DNA of 7,498 nt. Source: an uncultured Ruthenibacterium sp. Its GTDB lineage: Bacteria > Bacillota > Clostridia > Oscillospirales > Ruminococcaceae. The translations under genes and the position numbers were made by a program. The stretch is taken from contig CAJUMH010000050.1 in NCBI GenBank assembly GCA_910587145.1, forward strand, positions 1 through 7,498, in the 5' to 3' direction. The notes under the pieces were generated by a model. It searched no databases, was not told the DNA's origin, and saw nothing but the letters and a program-made list of their open reading frames with translations. This document shows positions 1-5,762 of the stretch, piece by piece (the first letter of the stretch is position 1; the number at the start of each line of letters is the position of its first letter).

Positions 1-81
1 TTCTTTTCCATTATACAGAATGTTTTTCTGTCCGGCAAATCGGGTATAGGGGCAAAAGATATGCTGGAAGGAAAGAGGTGA
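1..81 (+). CDS. 3' end of an unidentified upstream gene (partial)
   Basis: The frame that starts at base 1 stays open for 26 codons and stops with TGA at 79-81. That stop lies inside the ribosome site of the next gene, a spacing typical of phage operons. The visible tail ends in ...GAKDMLEGKR and has no motif I recognise. The fragment is short enough for an open frame to occur by chance, so it is a tentative call supported mainly by its tight junction with the next gene. Confidence 0.35.
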   Translation, partial: FFSIIQNVFLSGKSGIGAKDMLEGKR

Positions 82-87
82 CGGACA

Positions 88-468
88 ATGCAGAATATGC
101 AAATGCTTTTGAAGCAGGCGGAAGTTTTGGCCGTCGAGCGGCGCCCGGAAGCGTGCCTCGGGTGCGGGTTTGAGCATAGCTGCTCTATACATGGGTGCGC
201 GGTGATCAAGGCTCTAATCGAGCGTGCAATGGTCGAAAAGGACAATGCGCCGCTGACGCTGGAAGAACTGCGGGAGATGGCCGGCGAACCGGTGTGGGTG
301 GAAACACCTGGAATTCGAGAATATGGACGGTACGGAATCGTAGAGAGCGTAGATGCTGAATACAATGCCCTGTTCCTGTCAGCAGATTTCACCTGTCACG
401 ACTACGGCACGGTGTGGATTGCCTATCGCCGCAAGCCTTGGGAGGGAGGAACCACCGAATCATGCTGA
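88..468 (+). CDS. Phage hypothetical protein with a Cys4 cluster
   Basis: A 126-aa protein of unknown function. The start ATG is preceded by AAAGAGGTGA (72-81), a good ribosome site. Residues 23-37 hold a C-x2-C-x5-C-x4-C cluster (C23, C26, C32, C37) that could bind a metal. The second half begins with LTLEELREMAGEPVWVE (residues 57-73) and ends with TVWIAYRRKPWEGG. From memory, this pattern is common in small phage proteins of Clostridia, where it has no known role. The gene overlaps the next one by 7 nt (ATGCTGA at 462-468), so the two are probably translationally coupled. Its place just before the late regulator fits an accessory early/middle phage gene. The coding call is strong; the function is unknown. 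Confidence 0.85.
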   Translation: MQNMQMLLKQAEVLAVERRPEACLGCGFEHSCSIHGCAVIKALIERAMVEKDNAPLTLEELREMAGEPVWVETPGIREYGRYGIVESVDAEYNALFLSADFTCHDYGTVWIAYRRKPWEGGTTESC

Positions 469-782
469 CAGACGAACAAAAGATGGAGATCCGCCGGTTG
501 TGGGCTGAGGGGTTGTCGTATGATCATATCGGCAAGCAGGTGGGATGCTCCGGCAGTACCGCGCGCAACATCGCACTTGATGTGATAAGTCAAAATAGCA
601 TCAAGGATACATATGCAGAAGATGCCGAAGCACGCAAGGTTTTTCGCAGGATCAAACGCACGGTGCGGCGCTATCAGGCCGCGGTGCAGGCCGGAAAAAT
701 AAAGCCCTGCGAGCACTGCCAATGGCGCATGAATAAGGATCCGCGGCCGGTGTGCGTGGTGTGCTACAGGGAGATTCTGTGA
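462..782 (+). CDS. Small HTH protein with C-terminal zinc ribbon
   Basis: A 106-aa protein. I chose ATG 462 because GGAGGGAGGA (441-450) lies upstream and the ATG overlaps the previous stop. A start at 414 would cover the neighbour's coding sequence needlessly. Residues 3-40 (LTDEQKMEIRRLWAEGLSY, then DHIGKQVGCSGSTARNI) form a helix-turn-helix of the resolvase/sigma-region-4 style, probably binding DNA. A basic stretch (RRIKRTVRRYQ, 62-72) follows. The C-terminus carries C83-x2-C86-x11-C98-x2-C101, a likely zinc ribbon. The combination suggests a phage transcription regulator or a DNA-binding accessory protein; the target is unknown. It lies between a hypothetical gene and the late regulator in the same rightward operon. 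Confidence 0.85.
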   Translation: MLTDEQKMEIRRLWAEGLSYDHIGKQVGCSGSTARNIALDVISQNSIKDTYAEDAEARKVFRRIKRTVRRYQAAVQAGKIKPCEHCQWRMNKDPRPVCVVCYREIL

Positions 783-797
783 TTGCGAGGTGAACGG

Positions 798-1232
798 ATG
801 GATCGGGAGGAATACATCGCCCGCGTTGCATGGCTGCGGCGGTACGGCGACGCCGTGCGAAAGCAGCAGGCACTTGCGCAAAAGTTGGCCGAGGCGCGCG
901 CCGCGGCTGTGCGCATCACGCCGGTACTCTCCAGCGCGCGAGTGCAAAGCAGAGACAGCGCCAGCGCGGCCGAGCGCGCGGTGGAGCGCATCGAAGAGGC
1001 GCGGGAGCTGGTACAGGCACAGGAGCTCGTGCGCAAAAGGCTGTATGCGGAGATCTTCCCCGTCATCGCCGCGCTGCCGGATGCGGATGAGCGGCGGGTG
1101 CTGTGCGGGCGGTATCTGCGGGGGCAAAATATGATCGATATCGCGGCAGAGATGGGCATTTCGGAGCGGCACGCCCGCCGAATGCACCGGGAGGCAATCC
1201 AAAGGCTTGACATGTCCGCCACCACGTGCTAA
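798..1232 (+). CDS. Phage late transcription regulator, ArpU/DUF1492-like (sigma-like)
   Basis: A 144-aa protein. ATG 798 is chosen because GAGGTGA (787-793) sits 4 nt upstream; a TTG at 783 has no ribosome site. Residues 1-90 are mostly long charged helices, likely coiled coil. Residues 91-137 read AALPDADERRVLCGRYLRGQ followed by NMIDIAAEMGISERHARRMH, the sigma-70 region-4-like helix-turn-helix that ends ArpU, RinA and DUF1492 phage regulators. These proteins activate the late (packaging and structure) operon in Firmicutes phages. The position just upstream of HNH and portal, and the terminator directly after the gene, fit that role. The exact family assignment is from memory; the sigma-like HTH itself is clear. 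Confidence 0.8.
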   Translation: MDREEYIARVAWLRRYGDAVRKQQALAQKLAEARAAAVRITPVLSSARVQSRDSASAAERAVERIEEARELVQAQELVRKRLYAEIFPVIAALPDADERRVLCGRYLRGQNMIDIAAEMGISERHARRMHREAIQRLDMSATTC

Positions 1233-1245
1233 AATTGCTATAGTG

Positions 1246-1279
1246 AAAAGCTGTGGGCAGAAATGCCCGCGGCTTTTTT
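1246..1279 (+). terminator. Intrinsic terminator after the late regulator
   Basis: The stem runs from AAAAGC at 1246 to GGGCA at 1259 and returns as TGCCC (1264-1268) to GCTTTT, with a GAAA tetraloop (1260-1263), two G-T wobbles and a T6 run (1274-1279). It lies 13 nt after the stop of the late regulator. Read leftward the same hairpin ends in CTTTTC, so it could also help stop the convergent Xre transcript. Confidence 0.9.
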
Positions 1280-1297
1280 GTCGGCGCTGAACCGGCA

Positions 1298-1322
1298 AAG
1301 GCCGGGGTCATTCCCCGGCCTT
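1298..1322 (-). terminator. Terminator hairpin overlapping the Xre stop codon
   Basis: A perfect 10-bp stem (AAGGCCGGGG at 1298-1307 pairing with CCCCGGCCTT at 1313-1322) has a 5-nt loop that contains most of the Xre stop codon. On the minus strand it is followed by only three Ts, so termination may be partial. The convergent terminator at 1246-1279 backs it up. Confidence 0.6.
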
Positions 1323-1577
1323 GTATAGTTCATCCAGCAGCGCCACGGCCTGCGGATCGGTTACGATGTCGCGCAGCGTGCAGCCGAGCGCTTTGCAAAG
1401 CTGCAGCAGCGTGACGAGCTTTGCGCCGTTTAAATTGCGCACGCCCTGCTCGTAGTTTTGCAGCACGCGCAGATTCAGGCCACTGGCCGCCGCAAGCTGC
1501 GCCTGCGACAGTCCGACCTTCTCGCGCAGCTCTTTCAATCGATTGTTTTTGTATTCGATTTTTACCGTTATTTCCAT
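1308..1577 (-). CDS. Xre-family HTH transcriptional regulator
   Basis: An 89-aa leftward gene consisting of one Cro/C1-type helix-turn-helix. Residues 13-66 read NRLKELREKVGLSQAQLAAA, SGLNLRVLQNYEQGVRNLNG and AKLVTLLQLCKALGCTLRDI. The GLSQAQLA-x9-VLQNYEQG portion is the recognition unit. There is no dimerisation or peptidase domain, so it is a small stand-alone regulator and not a full CI repressor. Its ribosome site is the G-rich AAGGGGGAA upstream of the ATG. It is transcribed against the flanking phage genes and lies between two terminators, so it is a separate unit. No convincing promoter sits directly in front of it. It may depend on read-through from the leftward promoter at 1843-1871. 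It could control this cassette or the neighbouring late operon; the target is not visible. Confidence 0.92.
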   Translation of the reverse strand: MEITVKIEYKNNRLKELREKVGLSQAQLAAASGLNLRVLQNYEQGVRNLNGAKLVTLLQLCKALGCTLRDIVTDPQAVALLDELYKAGE

Positions 1578-1616
1578 TGAAAAATTCCCCCTTGCCTTTT
1601 TTTCGCAGGCAGGCTA

Positions 1617-1658
1617 TAATAAAGGCGGTGGGTGGGAATTCCCCACCGCTCTTTATTA
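1617..1658 (-). terminator. Long hairpin terminator after the 38-aa gene (possibly bidirectional)
   Basis: TAATAAAGGCGGTGGG (1617-1632) pairs over 16 bp with CCCACCGC-t-CTTTATTA (1642-1658), with a single bulged T at 1650 and a 9-nt loop. It starts inside the stop codon of the 38-aa leftward gene. The T-rich flank is mostly inside the stem (CTTTATTATA on the minus strand), so strength is uncertain. It would separate the 38-aa gene from the Xre gene, unless it works as a processing or attenuation hairpin. Confidence 0.65.
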
Positions 1659-1772
1659 GCCTTGTTTGGGTTTGCTGTTCGGCTTTATGGTAATTGTCAG
1701 GCGGTCAACCAGTTCATTCCGTAAAGCTTTTTCGAGCATTTCCAGCAGGGCTTTTATTTGTTCTTCGCTCAC
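1656..1772 (-). CDS. Small 38-aa protein of the leftward cassette
   Basis: A short leftward ORF starting at GTG (1770-1772) and ending at TAA (1656-1658). It has a strong ribosome site, GGGAGGTGA, ending 4 nt before the GTG, a good promoter about 70 nt upstream, and a hairpin at its stop. Those three signals make it a likely real gene despite its size. The protein begins SEEQIKALLEMLEKALRNEL, an amphipathic helix, and ends DRLTITIKPNSKPKQG, a probable strand and a basic tail. I do not recognise a family. It could be a small regulator or antitoxin-like partner of the Xre gene; this is only suggested by the shared cassette. An overlapping ATG in another frame (1776) gives a shorter ORF that does not end at the hairpin. 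Confidence 0.6.
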   Translation of the reverse strand: MSEEQIKALLEMLEKALRNELVDRLTITIKPNSKPKQG

Positions 1773-1842
1773 GCATTCACCTCCCTGCCTGTGGTTTTCG
1801 CTCCTTTCTGTGTTACTTGGGCTTCCCTGTCCCTGTGATTAT

Positions 1843-1871
1843 AGTATACAACAAATGATGTAGAAAGTCAA
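1843..1871 (-). promoter_or_regulatory. Leftward sigma-A-type promoter
   Basis: On the minus strand the sequence reads TTGACT (1871-1866), a 17-nt spacer, then TATACT (1848-1843), overlapping a second TATAAT-like hexamer. Five of six bases match the consensus at each box and the spacing is ideal. It drives the 38-aa gene and, with read-through, the Xre gene. It is the clearest promoter in the window. Confidence 0.8.
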
Positions 1872-1929
1872 GCGTTTTTCGCAACTTTTTCTGAAATTCA
1901 AAAATAATTTTCAGCCTGTGCCATCCGGC

Positions 1930-1950
1930 GCGGGCTTTTGTTTTGCCCGC
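1930..1950. other. Small inverted repeat upstream of HNH
   Basis: GCGGGC (1930-1935) and GCCCGC (1945-1950) flank the loop TTTTGTTTT. It lies between the leftward promoter and the HNH gene, in the only region where a rightward promoter or operator for the packaging genes could sit. I see no good sigma-A promoter facing right there. The role is unknown. Confidence 0.35.
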
Positions 1951-2017
1951 TGCGCCTGCGCCCATAGGGCAAGAAAAACAGCAACTGGATATTTGTGGAA
2001 ATAAAGGGGGGATCAGC

Positions 2018-2380
2018 ACGAGCAGCAACCGATACCGGCCCGATCAGGACGGCACGCACCGCCTGGCGTTCGAGCGCAACAAAAAGAAGATCTACGCCAC
2101 GCAGACCGTGTGCGGCATCTGCGGCCGGCCTGTGGATCTTGCGCTGAAGTATCCGCATCCGCTCAGCCCGTGCATCGATCACATCGTGCCCATTGCGAAG
2201 GGCGGACACCCCAGCGACATCGACAACCTGCAGCTTGCGCACTGGACGTGCAACCGGCAGAAATCCGATAAGCTTTTCCGCCAGAGCCGCACGCAGGAGG
2301 CGGATGGGGAAACGGGCATCGTTTCAAACCGGCTTTTGCCGCAGAGCATGGACTGGGCGGCATACCGGGCAAAGACATGA
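2018..2380 (+). CDS. Phage HNH endonuclease (packaging-associated)
   Basis: About 120 aa from the chosen start. The core is a classic HNH nuclease: C32-x2-C35 (VCGICGRP), then IDHIVPIAKGGHPSDIDN with the catalytic D54-H55, N70, then LQLAHWTCNRQKSDK with H75, C78 and N79. In many phages an HNH protein beside the terminase and portal genes assists DNA cleavage for packaging; the location here supports that role. Start choice is difficult. AAAGGGGGG (2003-2011) is a strong ribosome site, and 6 nt later stands ACG (2018), in frame, where related proteins would have ATG followed by SSNRYRPDQDG. The alternative TTG at 1943 has no ribosome site and adds 25 low-complexity residues encoded by a hairpin region. 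Either ACG initiates weakly, or the start codon has mutated. Confidence 0.9.
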   Translation, partial: TSSNRYRPDQDGTHRLAFERNKKKIYATQTVCGICGRPVDLALKYPHPLSPCIDHIVPIAKGGHPSDIDNLQLAHWTCNRQKSDKLFRQSRTQEADGETGIVSNRLLPQSMDWAAYRAKT

Positions 2381-2384
2381 GAAA

Positions 2385-2400
2385 GGGGGGCGTATCCCCC
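2385..2400. other. GC hairpin just after HNH
   Basis: GGGGG and CCCCC arms face each other across CGTAT directly after the HNH stop. No T run follows, so it is not a classical terminator. It may stabilise the 3' end of the mRNA. Confidence 0.4.
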
Positions 2401-2446
2401 TCCCCCTGCGCGCTTCGAGCTTCACGCCGTCACTACGAATATTTCT

Positions 2447-2486
2447 CGCGCACAGGGCTCTCAGAGGCCCGCAGGGCGCGTTTTTT
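2447..2486 (+). terminator. Intrinsic terminator between HNH and portal
   Basis: An outer stem CGCGC (2447-2451)/GCGCG (2476-2480) encloses an inner stem GGGCTCT/AGAGGCCC with one bulge, followed by T6 (2481-2486). It stands only about 26 nt before the portal start, in the slot where terminase genes usually lie. The 131-nt gap 2381-2512 holds this, the GC hairpin and no gene. Confidence 0.6.
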
Positions 2487-2512
2487 AGCTTGGAAGGGGT
2501 TGTAATCAGCTT

Positions 2513-3745
2513 ATGGATCAAAACGCGTACAGAGGCATTGACGCCTTGCGCAGCATGCTTGCGCAGAAGGCGCCGCGCGTGCACACGCGGTATGCCTACT
2601 ACGAGATGAAAAATCTGACGCACGATTTCGGCCTTGTCACGCCGCCGGAATTTCGCGCCTTTGAAGAAACGCTCGGCTGGTGTGCAAAGGCCGTGGATGC
2701 GCTGGCCGACCGGCTGGCGTTCCGCGGCTTTCAGAACGACAGCTTCGGCCTTTCGGACGTCTTCGCGCAGAACAGCGCCGACATTCTGTTCGATTCGGCC
2801 ATCCTCTCGGCGATGATCTCGTCCTGCTGCTTTTTGTATATCAGCGCAGACCGGGACGGCTTTCCCCGCCTGCAGGTGCTGGACGGCAGCCGCGCAACGG
2901 GCGTGATCGATCCCGTAACCGGCCTTCTGCGCGAGGGCTATGCCGTTTTGCAAAGCGACGCAAACGGCCTGCCGTTGCTGGAGGCCTACTTCACGCCCGG
3001 GCGCACCGAATACCGCGAAAGGGGCACGCGCACGCCGCGCATCATGGCCAGCGACGCGCCCACGCCGCTGCTCGTGCCCATCGTACACCGACCGGACGCC
3101 GTGCGCCCGTTCGGGCACAGCCGCATCAGCCGCGCGTGCATCGCGCTGGTGCAGGCGGCGCTGCGCACGCTGAAGCGCTCGGAGATCAGCGCGGAATTTT
3201 ACTCGTTCCCGCAGAAGTATGTGACAGGGCTGGATCCGGACGCCGAGAGCATGGACCGCTGGCGCGCCACGATGTCGAGCTTTCTCACCTTCACAGCCGG
3301 CGAAAACGGCGAAACGCGCCTTGGCCAGTTCACCCAGCAGAGCATGAGCCCCTACACCGAGCAGCTGCGCACGCTGGCCGCGCTGTTTGCGGGCGAAACG
3401 GGGCTGACGCTGGACGACCTCGGCTTTGTGACGGACAATCCCTCCAGTGCCGAGGCCATTAAGGCCAGCCACGAAAACCTGCGGCTTGCCGCGCGCAAGG
3501 CGCAGCGCACGTTTGGCAGCGGCTTTCTGAATGCGGGCTATCTGGCCGCCTGCGTGCGGGACAAATACCCCTACCGGCGCGAGCAGCTGTATTTGACAAA
3601 GCCCCTGTGGGAGCCGGTGTTCGAGCCGGACGCGGCGATGCTCTCGGGCATCGGCGACGGTGCGGTGAAGCTGAACCAGGCCGTGCCGGGCTACTTCGGC
3701 AAAGAAAACCTGCGCGCGCTGACGGGCGTTGAGGCCGACGGCTAA
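2513..3745 (+). CDS. Phage portal protein, SPP1 Gp6-like
   Basis: A 410-aa protein forming the dodecameric ring through which DNA enters and leaves the capsid. The start ATG follows GGAAGGGG (2492-2499) with a rather long spacer. Recognisable features are the N-terminal YYEMKNLTHDFGLVTPPEFR (about residues 29-48), the VDALADRLAFRGF segment (60-72), and the clip/stem region with SRISRACIALVQAALRTLKR followed by SEISAEFYSFPQKYVTGLDP. Near residue 306 it has FVTDNPSSAEAIKASHENLR, the conserved wing/stem pattern of this portal family. Its length is a little shorter than SPP1 portal but usual for this clostridial branch. It is strongly GC-rich, as are the flanking head genes. The MuF gene follows after 14 nt, the usual portal-MuF pairing. 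Confidence 0.92.
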   Translation: MDQNAYRGIDALRSMLAQKAPRVHTRYAYYEMKNLTHDFGLVTPPEFRAFEETLGWCAKAVDALADRLAFRGFQNDSFGLSDVFAQNSADILFDSAILSAMISSCCFLYISADRDGFPRLQVLDGSRATGVIDPVTGLLREGYAVLQSDANGLPLLEAYFTPGRTEYRERGTRTPRIMASDAPTPLLVPIVHRPDAVRPFGHSRISRACIALVQAALRTLKRSEISAEFYSFPQKYVTGLDPDAESMDRWRATMSSFLTFTAGENGETRLGQFTQQSMSPYTEQLRTLAALFAGETGLTLDDLGFVTDNPSSAEAIKASHENLRLAARKAQRTFGSGFLNAGYLAACVRDKYPYRREQLYLTKPLWEPVFEPDAAMLSGIGDGAVKLNQAVPGYFGKENLRALTGVEADG

Positions 3746-3759
3746 AGGGGGGCAAAGCC

Positions 3760-5031
3760 ATGGAGGACGTCGCGCCGGGGCTTTTAAAGGCCATTCTTGC
3801 GGATTTTCTCGCGCTGCTCGGCGAGGCTGCGCCCGCGCCCGGCAGCTATGAGGCGGCCGGGGCCTATGCGCAGCGCGTGGGCGCGGCGCTGGCGGCCGCC
3901 TTTCAGAAAAACCTTTCCGGCGATGCGCTGCCGGACGGGCGCATGTACTGGAACATCGCCGACCGCGTGGTGCGGCCGCTGCTGGAAAGGGATCATACGC
4001 TTTGCGCCGGGGCGGCCGCCGCGGCGCAGCGGGCGCTGAACAAAGCGGCCGGCCTTGGCCTTGCAGTGCAAACGCCGGAGCCGGACGCCGGGTGCATCGA
4101 CGGCATTCTGCAGGGCCTTGCCGCCGCGGAAAAATACGAGGACGCGGCGCACCTGCTGAGCGCGCCGGTGCTGGAAAATTTCGGCCGCGCGGCGGTGGAC
4201 GAAACGCTGCGGCGCAACGTGGAATTCCACGCCGGGGCCGGGCTGCGTCCGCGCGTGATCCGCACCGCGGAGGCGGGCTGCTGCAAATGGTGCAGCGCCC
4301 TTGCGGGGACATACAATTACCCGGATGTGCCCAAAGACGTCTACCGCCGGCACAAAAGCTGCCGCTGCACGGTGGAGTACGACCCGGCCACAGGGCGGCG
4401 GCGGAATGTCTGGACGAAACGGTGGACAGACGGGGAAGAATCTGCTATACTGGAAAAAAGAAAAACTGTGGGAATTCCGCCTGCGGATTCTCCGAAGCTG
4501 GCAGCGTTGAAAGAGAATATGACAGCGCAGGTTCAGCGGCTCCCGGTAGAAATGCAGGAGGCGTTGCGGCAGTATACGGGATTTACAGGCACACGAATCA
4601 ACAACGCAATTAGGCATGGACAGATTACAGGAGAGATTCAACAGCAGATTGAATTGTTGGACAAGGCTTTAGCGGGCGAGCAGATGTCTCAGGATGCAGT
4701 TTTGTACCGAAGGACATCCAGTGATTTCCTTGGGATAGGATTGCCAAAATACCCCACGCAGGAGCAGCTCAAGCAGTTCAGCGACCGTGTCATAACAAAT
4801 AATATTTTTACATCTACAAGCTTTCTTGATTTAGAGCTTCCGGGAAGGAATACCGTAATTGAACTTACAGTTCCAGAGGGCTACACTGGCTGTCAATACA
4901 TTCGGTCAGTTGCATTTCCGAAATATAAGATGCAGGATGAAGTGTTGTTTGCCCGGGGAATGCAGTACAGGATTGCAGATATTCAATTTCAAAACGGAGA
5001 ATATCAAATCAAAGCAGAGGTGCAAGTATGA
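3760..5031 (+). CDS. MuF-type minor capsid protein fused to a C-terminal ADP-ribosyltransferase domain
   Basis: A 423-aa two-part protein. Residues 1 to about 225 are a phage minor head (MuF/minor capsid 2) domain. It includes RRNVEFHAGAGLRPRVIRTA and a Cys motif, C175-x2-C178 (CCKWCSALAGTYNYPDV) then C201/C203 (HKSCRCTVEYDP), typical of these head proteins. Residues 230-423 look like an ADP-ribosyltransferase exoenzyme: VLYRRTSSDF (candidate NAD-binding Arg 317), FTSTSF (S352-T353-S354) and QDEVLFARG (Q392-x-E394, catalytic Glu). Q-x-E, as in C3-type enzymes, instead of E-x-E hints at a target other than arginine. GC drops inside the gene: 44 of 60 bases are G/C at 4141-4200 but 20 of 60 at 4801-4860. 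MuF proteins enter the capsid, so the ART could travel with phage DNA into the next host. The Cys-rich gene overlaps its stop by ATGA. Confidence 0.88.
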   Translation: MEDVAPGLLKAILADFLALLGEAAPAPGSYEAAGAYAQRVGAALAAAFQKNLSGDALPDGRMYWNIADRVVRPLLERDHTLCAGAAAAAQRALNKAAGLGLAVQTPEPDAGCIDGILQGLAAAEKYEDAAHLLSAPVLENFGRAAVDETLRRNVEFHAGAGLRPRVIRTAEAGCCKWCSALAGTYNYPDVPKDVYRRHKSCRCTVEYDPATGRRRNVWTKRWTDGEESAILEKRKTVGIPPADSPKLAALKENMTAQVQRLPVEMQEALRQYTGFTGTRINNAIRHGQITGEIQQQIELLDKALAGEQMSQDAVLYRRTSSDFLGIGLPKYPTQEQLKQFSDRVITNNIFTSTSFLDLELPGRNTVIELTVPEGYTGCQYIRSVAFPKYKMQDEVLFARGMQYRIADIQFQNGEYQIKAEVQV

Positions 5032-5303
5032 AAACCCTGAAAATATTGAGAGAAGAGGATATCAGCATGGGCTTTCGCAGCCCTGATGATGCAAGAACAG
5101 TAGCTATGCCCTTGTGCAGCATTTGCAAAAATATAGAGACAAAGGGGCGGTGTAAGGCTTTTGGAGAGCGCCCCATGGTCTATAGGAACCGTGAAAGTTA
5201 TGACTGTCCATATATTGAGCTTGATGTGAATTGTATTTCGTTTTCATGCTTTTCTGAACTTTATCCGGATATCGCCAAACGACTCAATGAAAAAAACAGC
5301 TAA
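5028..5303 (+). CDS. Cys-rich small protein coupled to MuF-ART (candidate immunity or partner)
   Basis: A 91-aa protein starting in the ATGA overlap with the MuF-ART stop, with AGAGGTG just upstream. A second possible start is ATG 5067. It contains C30-x2-C33-x8-C42-K-A-F, then C60, C69 and C74, a probable zinc site. The C-x2-C...GRCKAF...Y-C-P-Y pattern recalls small Cys proteins found next to phage head and toxin genes; I know no function for them. Its base composition (21 of 60 G/C at 5221-5280) matches the ART part of the preceding gene and not the GC-rich phage backbone, so the two probably arrived together. That and the coupling make it the natural candidate for an immunity protein, but no fold or motif proves this. 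A terminator begins at its stop codon. Confidence 0.8.
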   Translation: MKTLKILREEDISMGFRSPDDARTVAMPLCSICKNIETKGRCKAFGERPMVYRNRESYDCPYIELDVNCISFSCFSELYPDIAKRLNEKNS

Positions 5304-5333
5304 AACCACGCCGCACCTGCGTCGTGGTTTTTT
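5302..5333 (+). terminator. Intrinsic terminator after the MuF-ART/Cys-rich pair
   Basis: AAAACCACG (5302-5310) pairs perfectly with CGTGGTTTT (5323-5331), with an extra inner CGC/GCG stem around an ACCT loop and a T6 tract (5328-5333). The preceding A-rich stretch would also let it act leftward. It starts in the stop codon of the Cys-rich gene. Confidence 0.9.
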
Positions 5334-5365
5334 CATGCTCATTTTGCGAAAGGAGGGCGCCAATC

Positions 5366-5725
5366 ATGGCAAAGGATGACTATGACTACATCGTTTTCCG
5401 CATTCTGGTATACCTGTACGGCTGCTTCAAACGGAAAATAAGCTTCGAGGAAGCTGCGTTTGAAAAGCTGCTCGTAAAAGGCATACAGGAAGAGTATCTT
5501 CTGGATGTGTTGCAGCTGATGCAGAAGGATGGGCTGGTCGAGGGGCTTGTTTTTGTGAGGGCGTGGGGCGGAGAGCATGTACTGGCAAACAGGCTTGCCG
5601 ATATGCGCATCACAGCGGCGGGGATCCGCTGGTTACAGGAAAACGACAGCATGCGGCGCATCCGGAAGAGTCTCCTCGGCGGAGCGCCGGGCGCCATATT
5701 GGAGCTTGTAAAGCTTGTATTCTGA
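5366..5725 (+). CDS. YjcQ-like winged-helix protein
   Basis: A 119-aa protein. ATG 5366 follows a full AGGAGG (5351-5356) with a 9-nt spacer. An upstream GTG (5324) lies inside the terminator and is rejected. It reads as helices, then a β-wing, then helices: DYIVFRILVYLYGCFKRKIS at 8-27, YLLDVLQLMQKDGLVEGLVF at 44-63, and ADMRITAAGIRWLQENDSMR at 78-97, followed by an RIRKSL helix. The I/LTxxGxxWLxEN element and overall order resemble the YjcQ family, small winged-helix proteins often seen in prophages, role unknown. It is longer than B. subtilis YjcQ because of a hydrophobic C-terminal tail (GAPGAILELVKLVF). It sits alone between two terminators and has no visible promoter. Possible regulator or accessory cargo gene. 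Confidence 0.75.
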   Translation: MAKDDYDYIVFRILVYLYGCFKRKISFEEAAFEKLLVKGIQEEYLLDVLQLMQKDGLVEGLVFVRAWGGEHVLANRLADMRITAAGIRWLQENDSMRRIRKSLLGGAPGAILELVKLVF

Positions 5726-5762
5726 TCGTGCATCTTCCCCCAAAAAGCGCACATTATCACGC

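Noticed and set aside
423..1298. 291-aa minus-strand frame opposite the regulator genes
   Set aside because: Antisense shadow, rich in His/Arg/Pro, with no start signals. The plus-strand genes have ribosome sites and recognisable HTH domains.
1592..1620. Rightward promoter-like TTGCCT-17-TATAAT
   Set aside because: The -10 box overlaps the terminator stem of the leftward 38-aa gene, and any transcript would run straight into the hairpin and antisense to that gene with no rightward gene nearby. It is probably coincidence.
1891..1914. Imperfect palindrome CTGAAA...TTTCAG near the leftward promoter
   Set aside because: Only 6-bp arms in AT-rich sequence and no second copy elsewhere, so an operator call is not supported.
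2193..2609. 138-aa rightward ORF bridging HNH and portal
   Set aside because: It overlaps both real genes in another frame, and its middle part is the translation of the two hairpins between them.
2324..4312. 662-aa open frame on the minus strand opposite portal and MuF
   Set aside because: It is a shadow of GC-rich coding sequence. The composition is Arg/Ala/Pro-rich, there is no ribosome site, and it is antisense to two recognisable phage genes.
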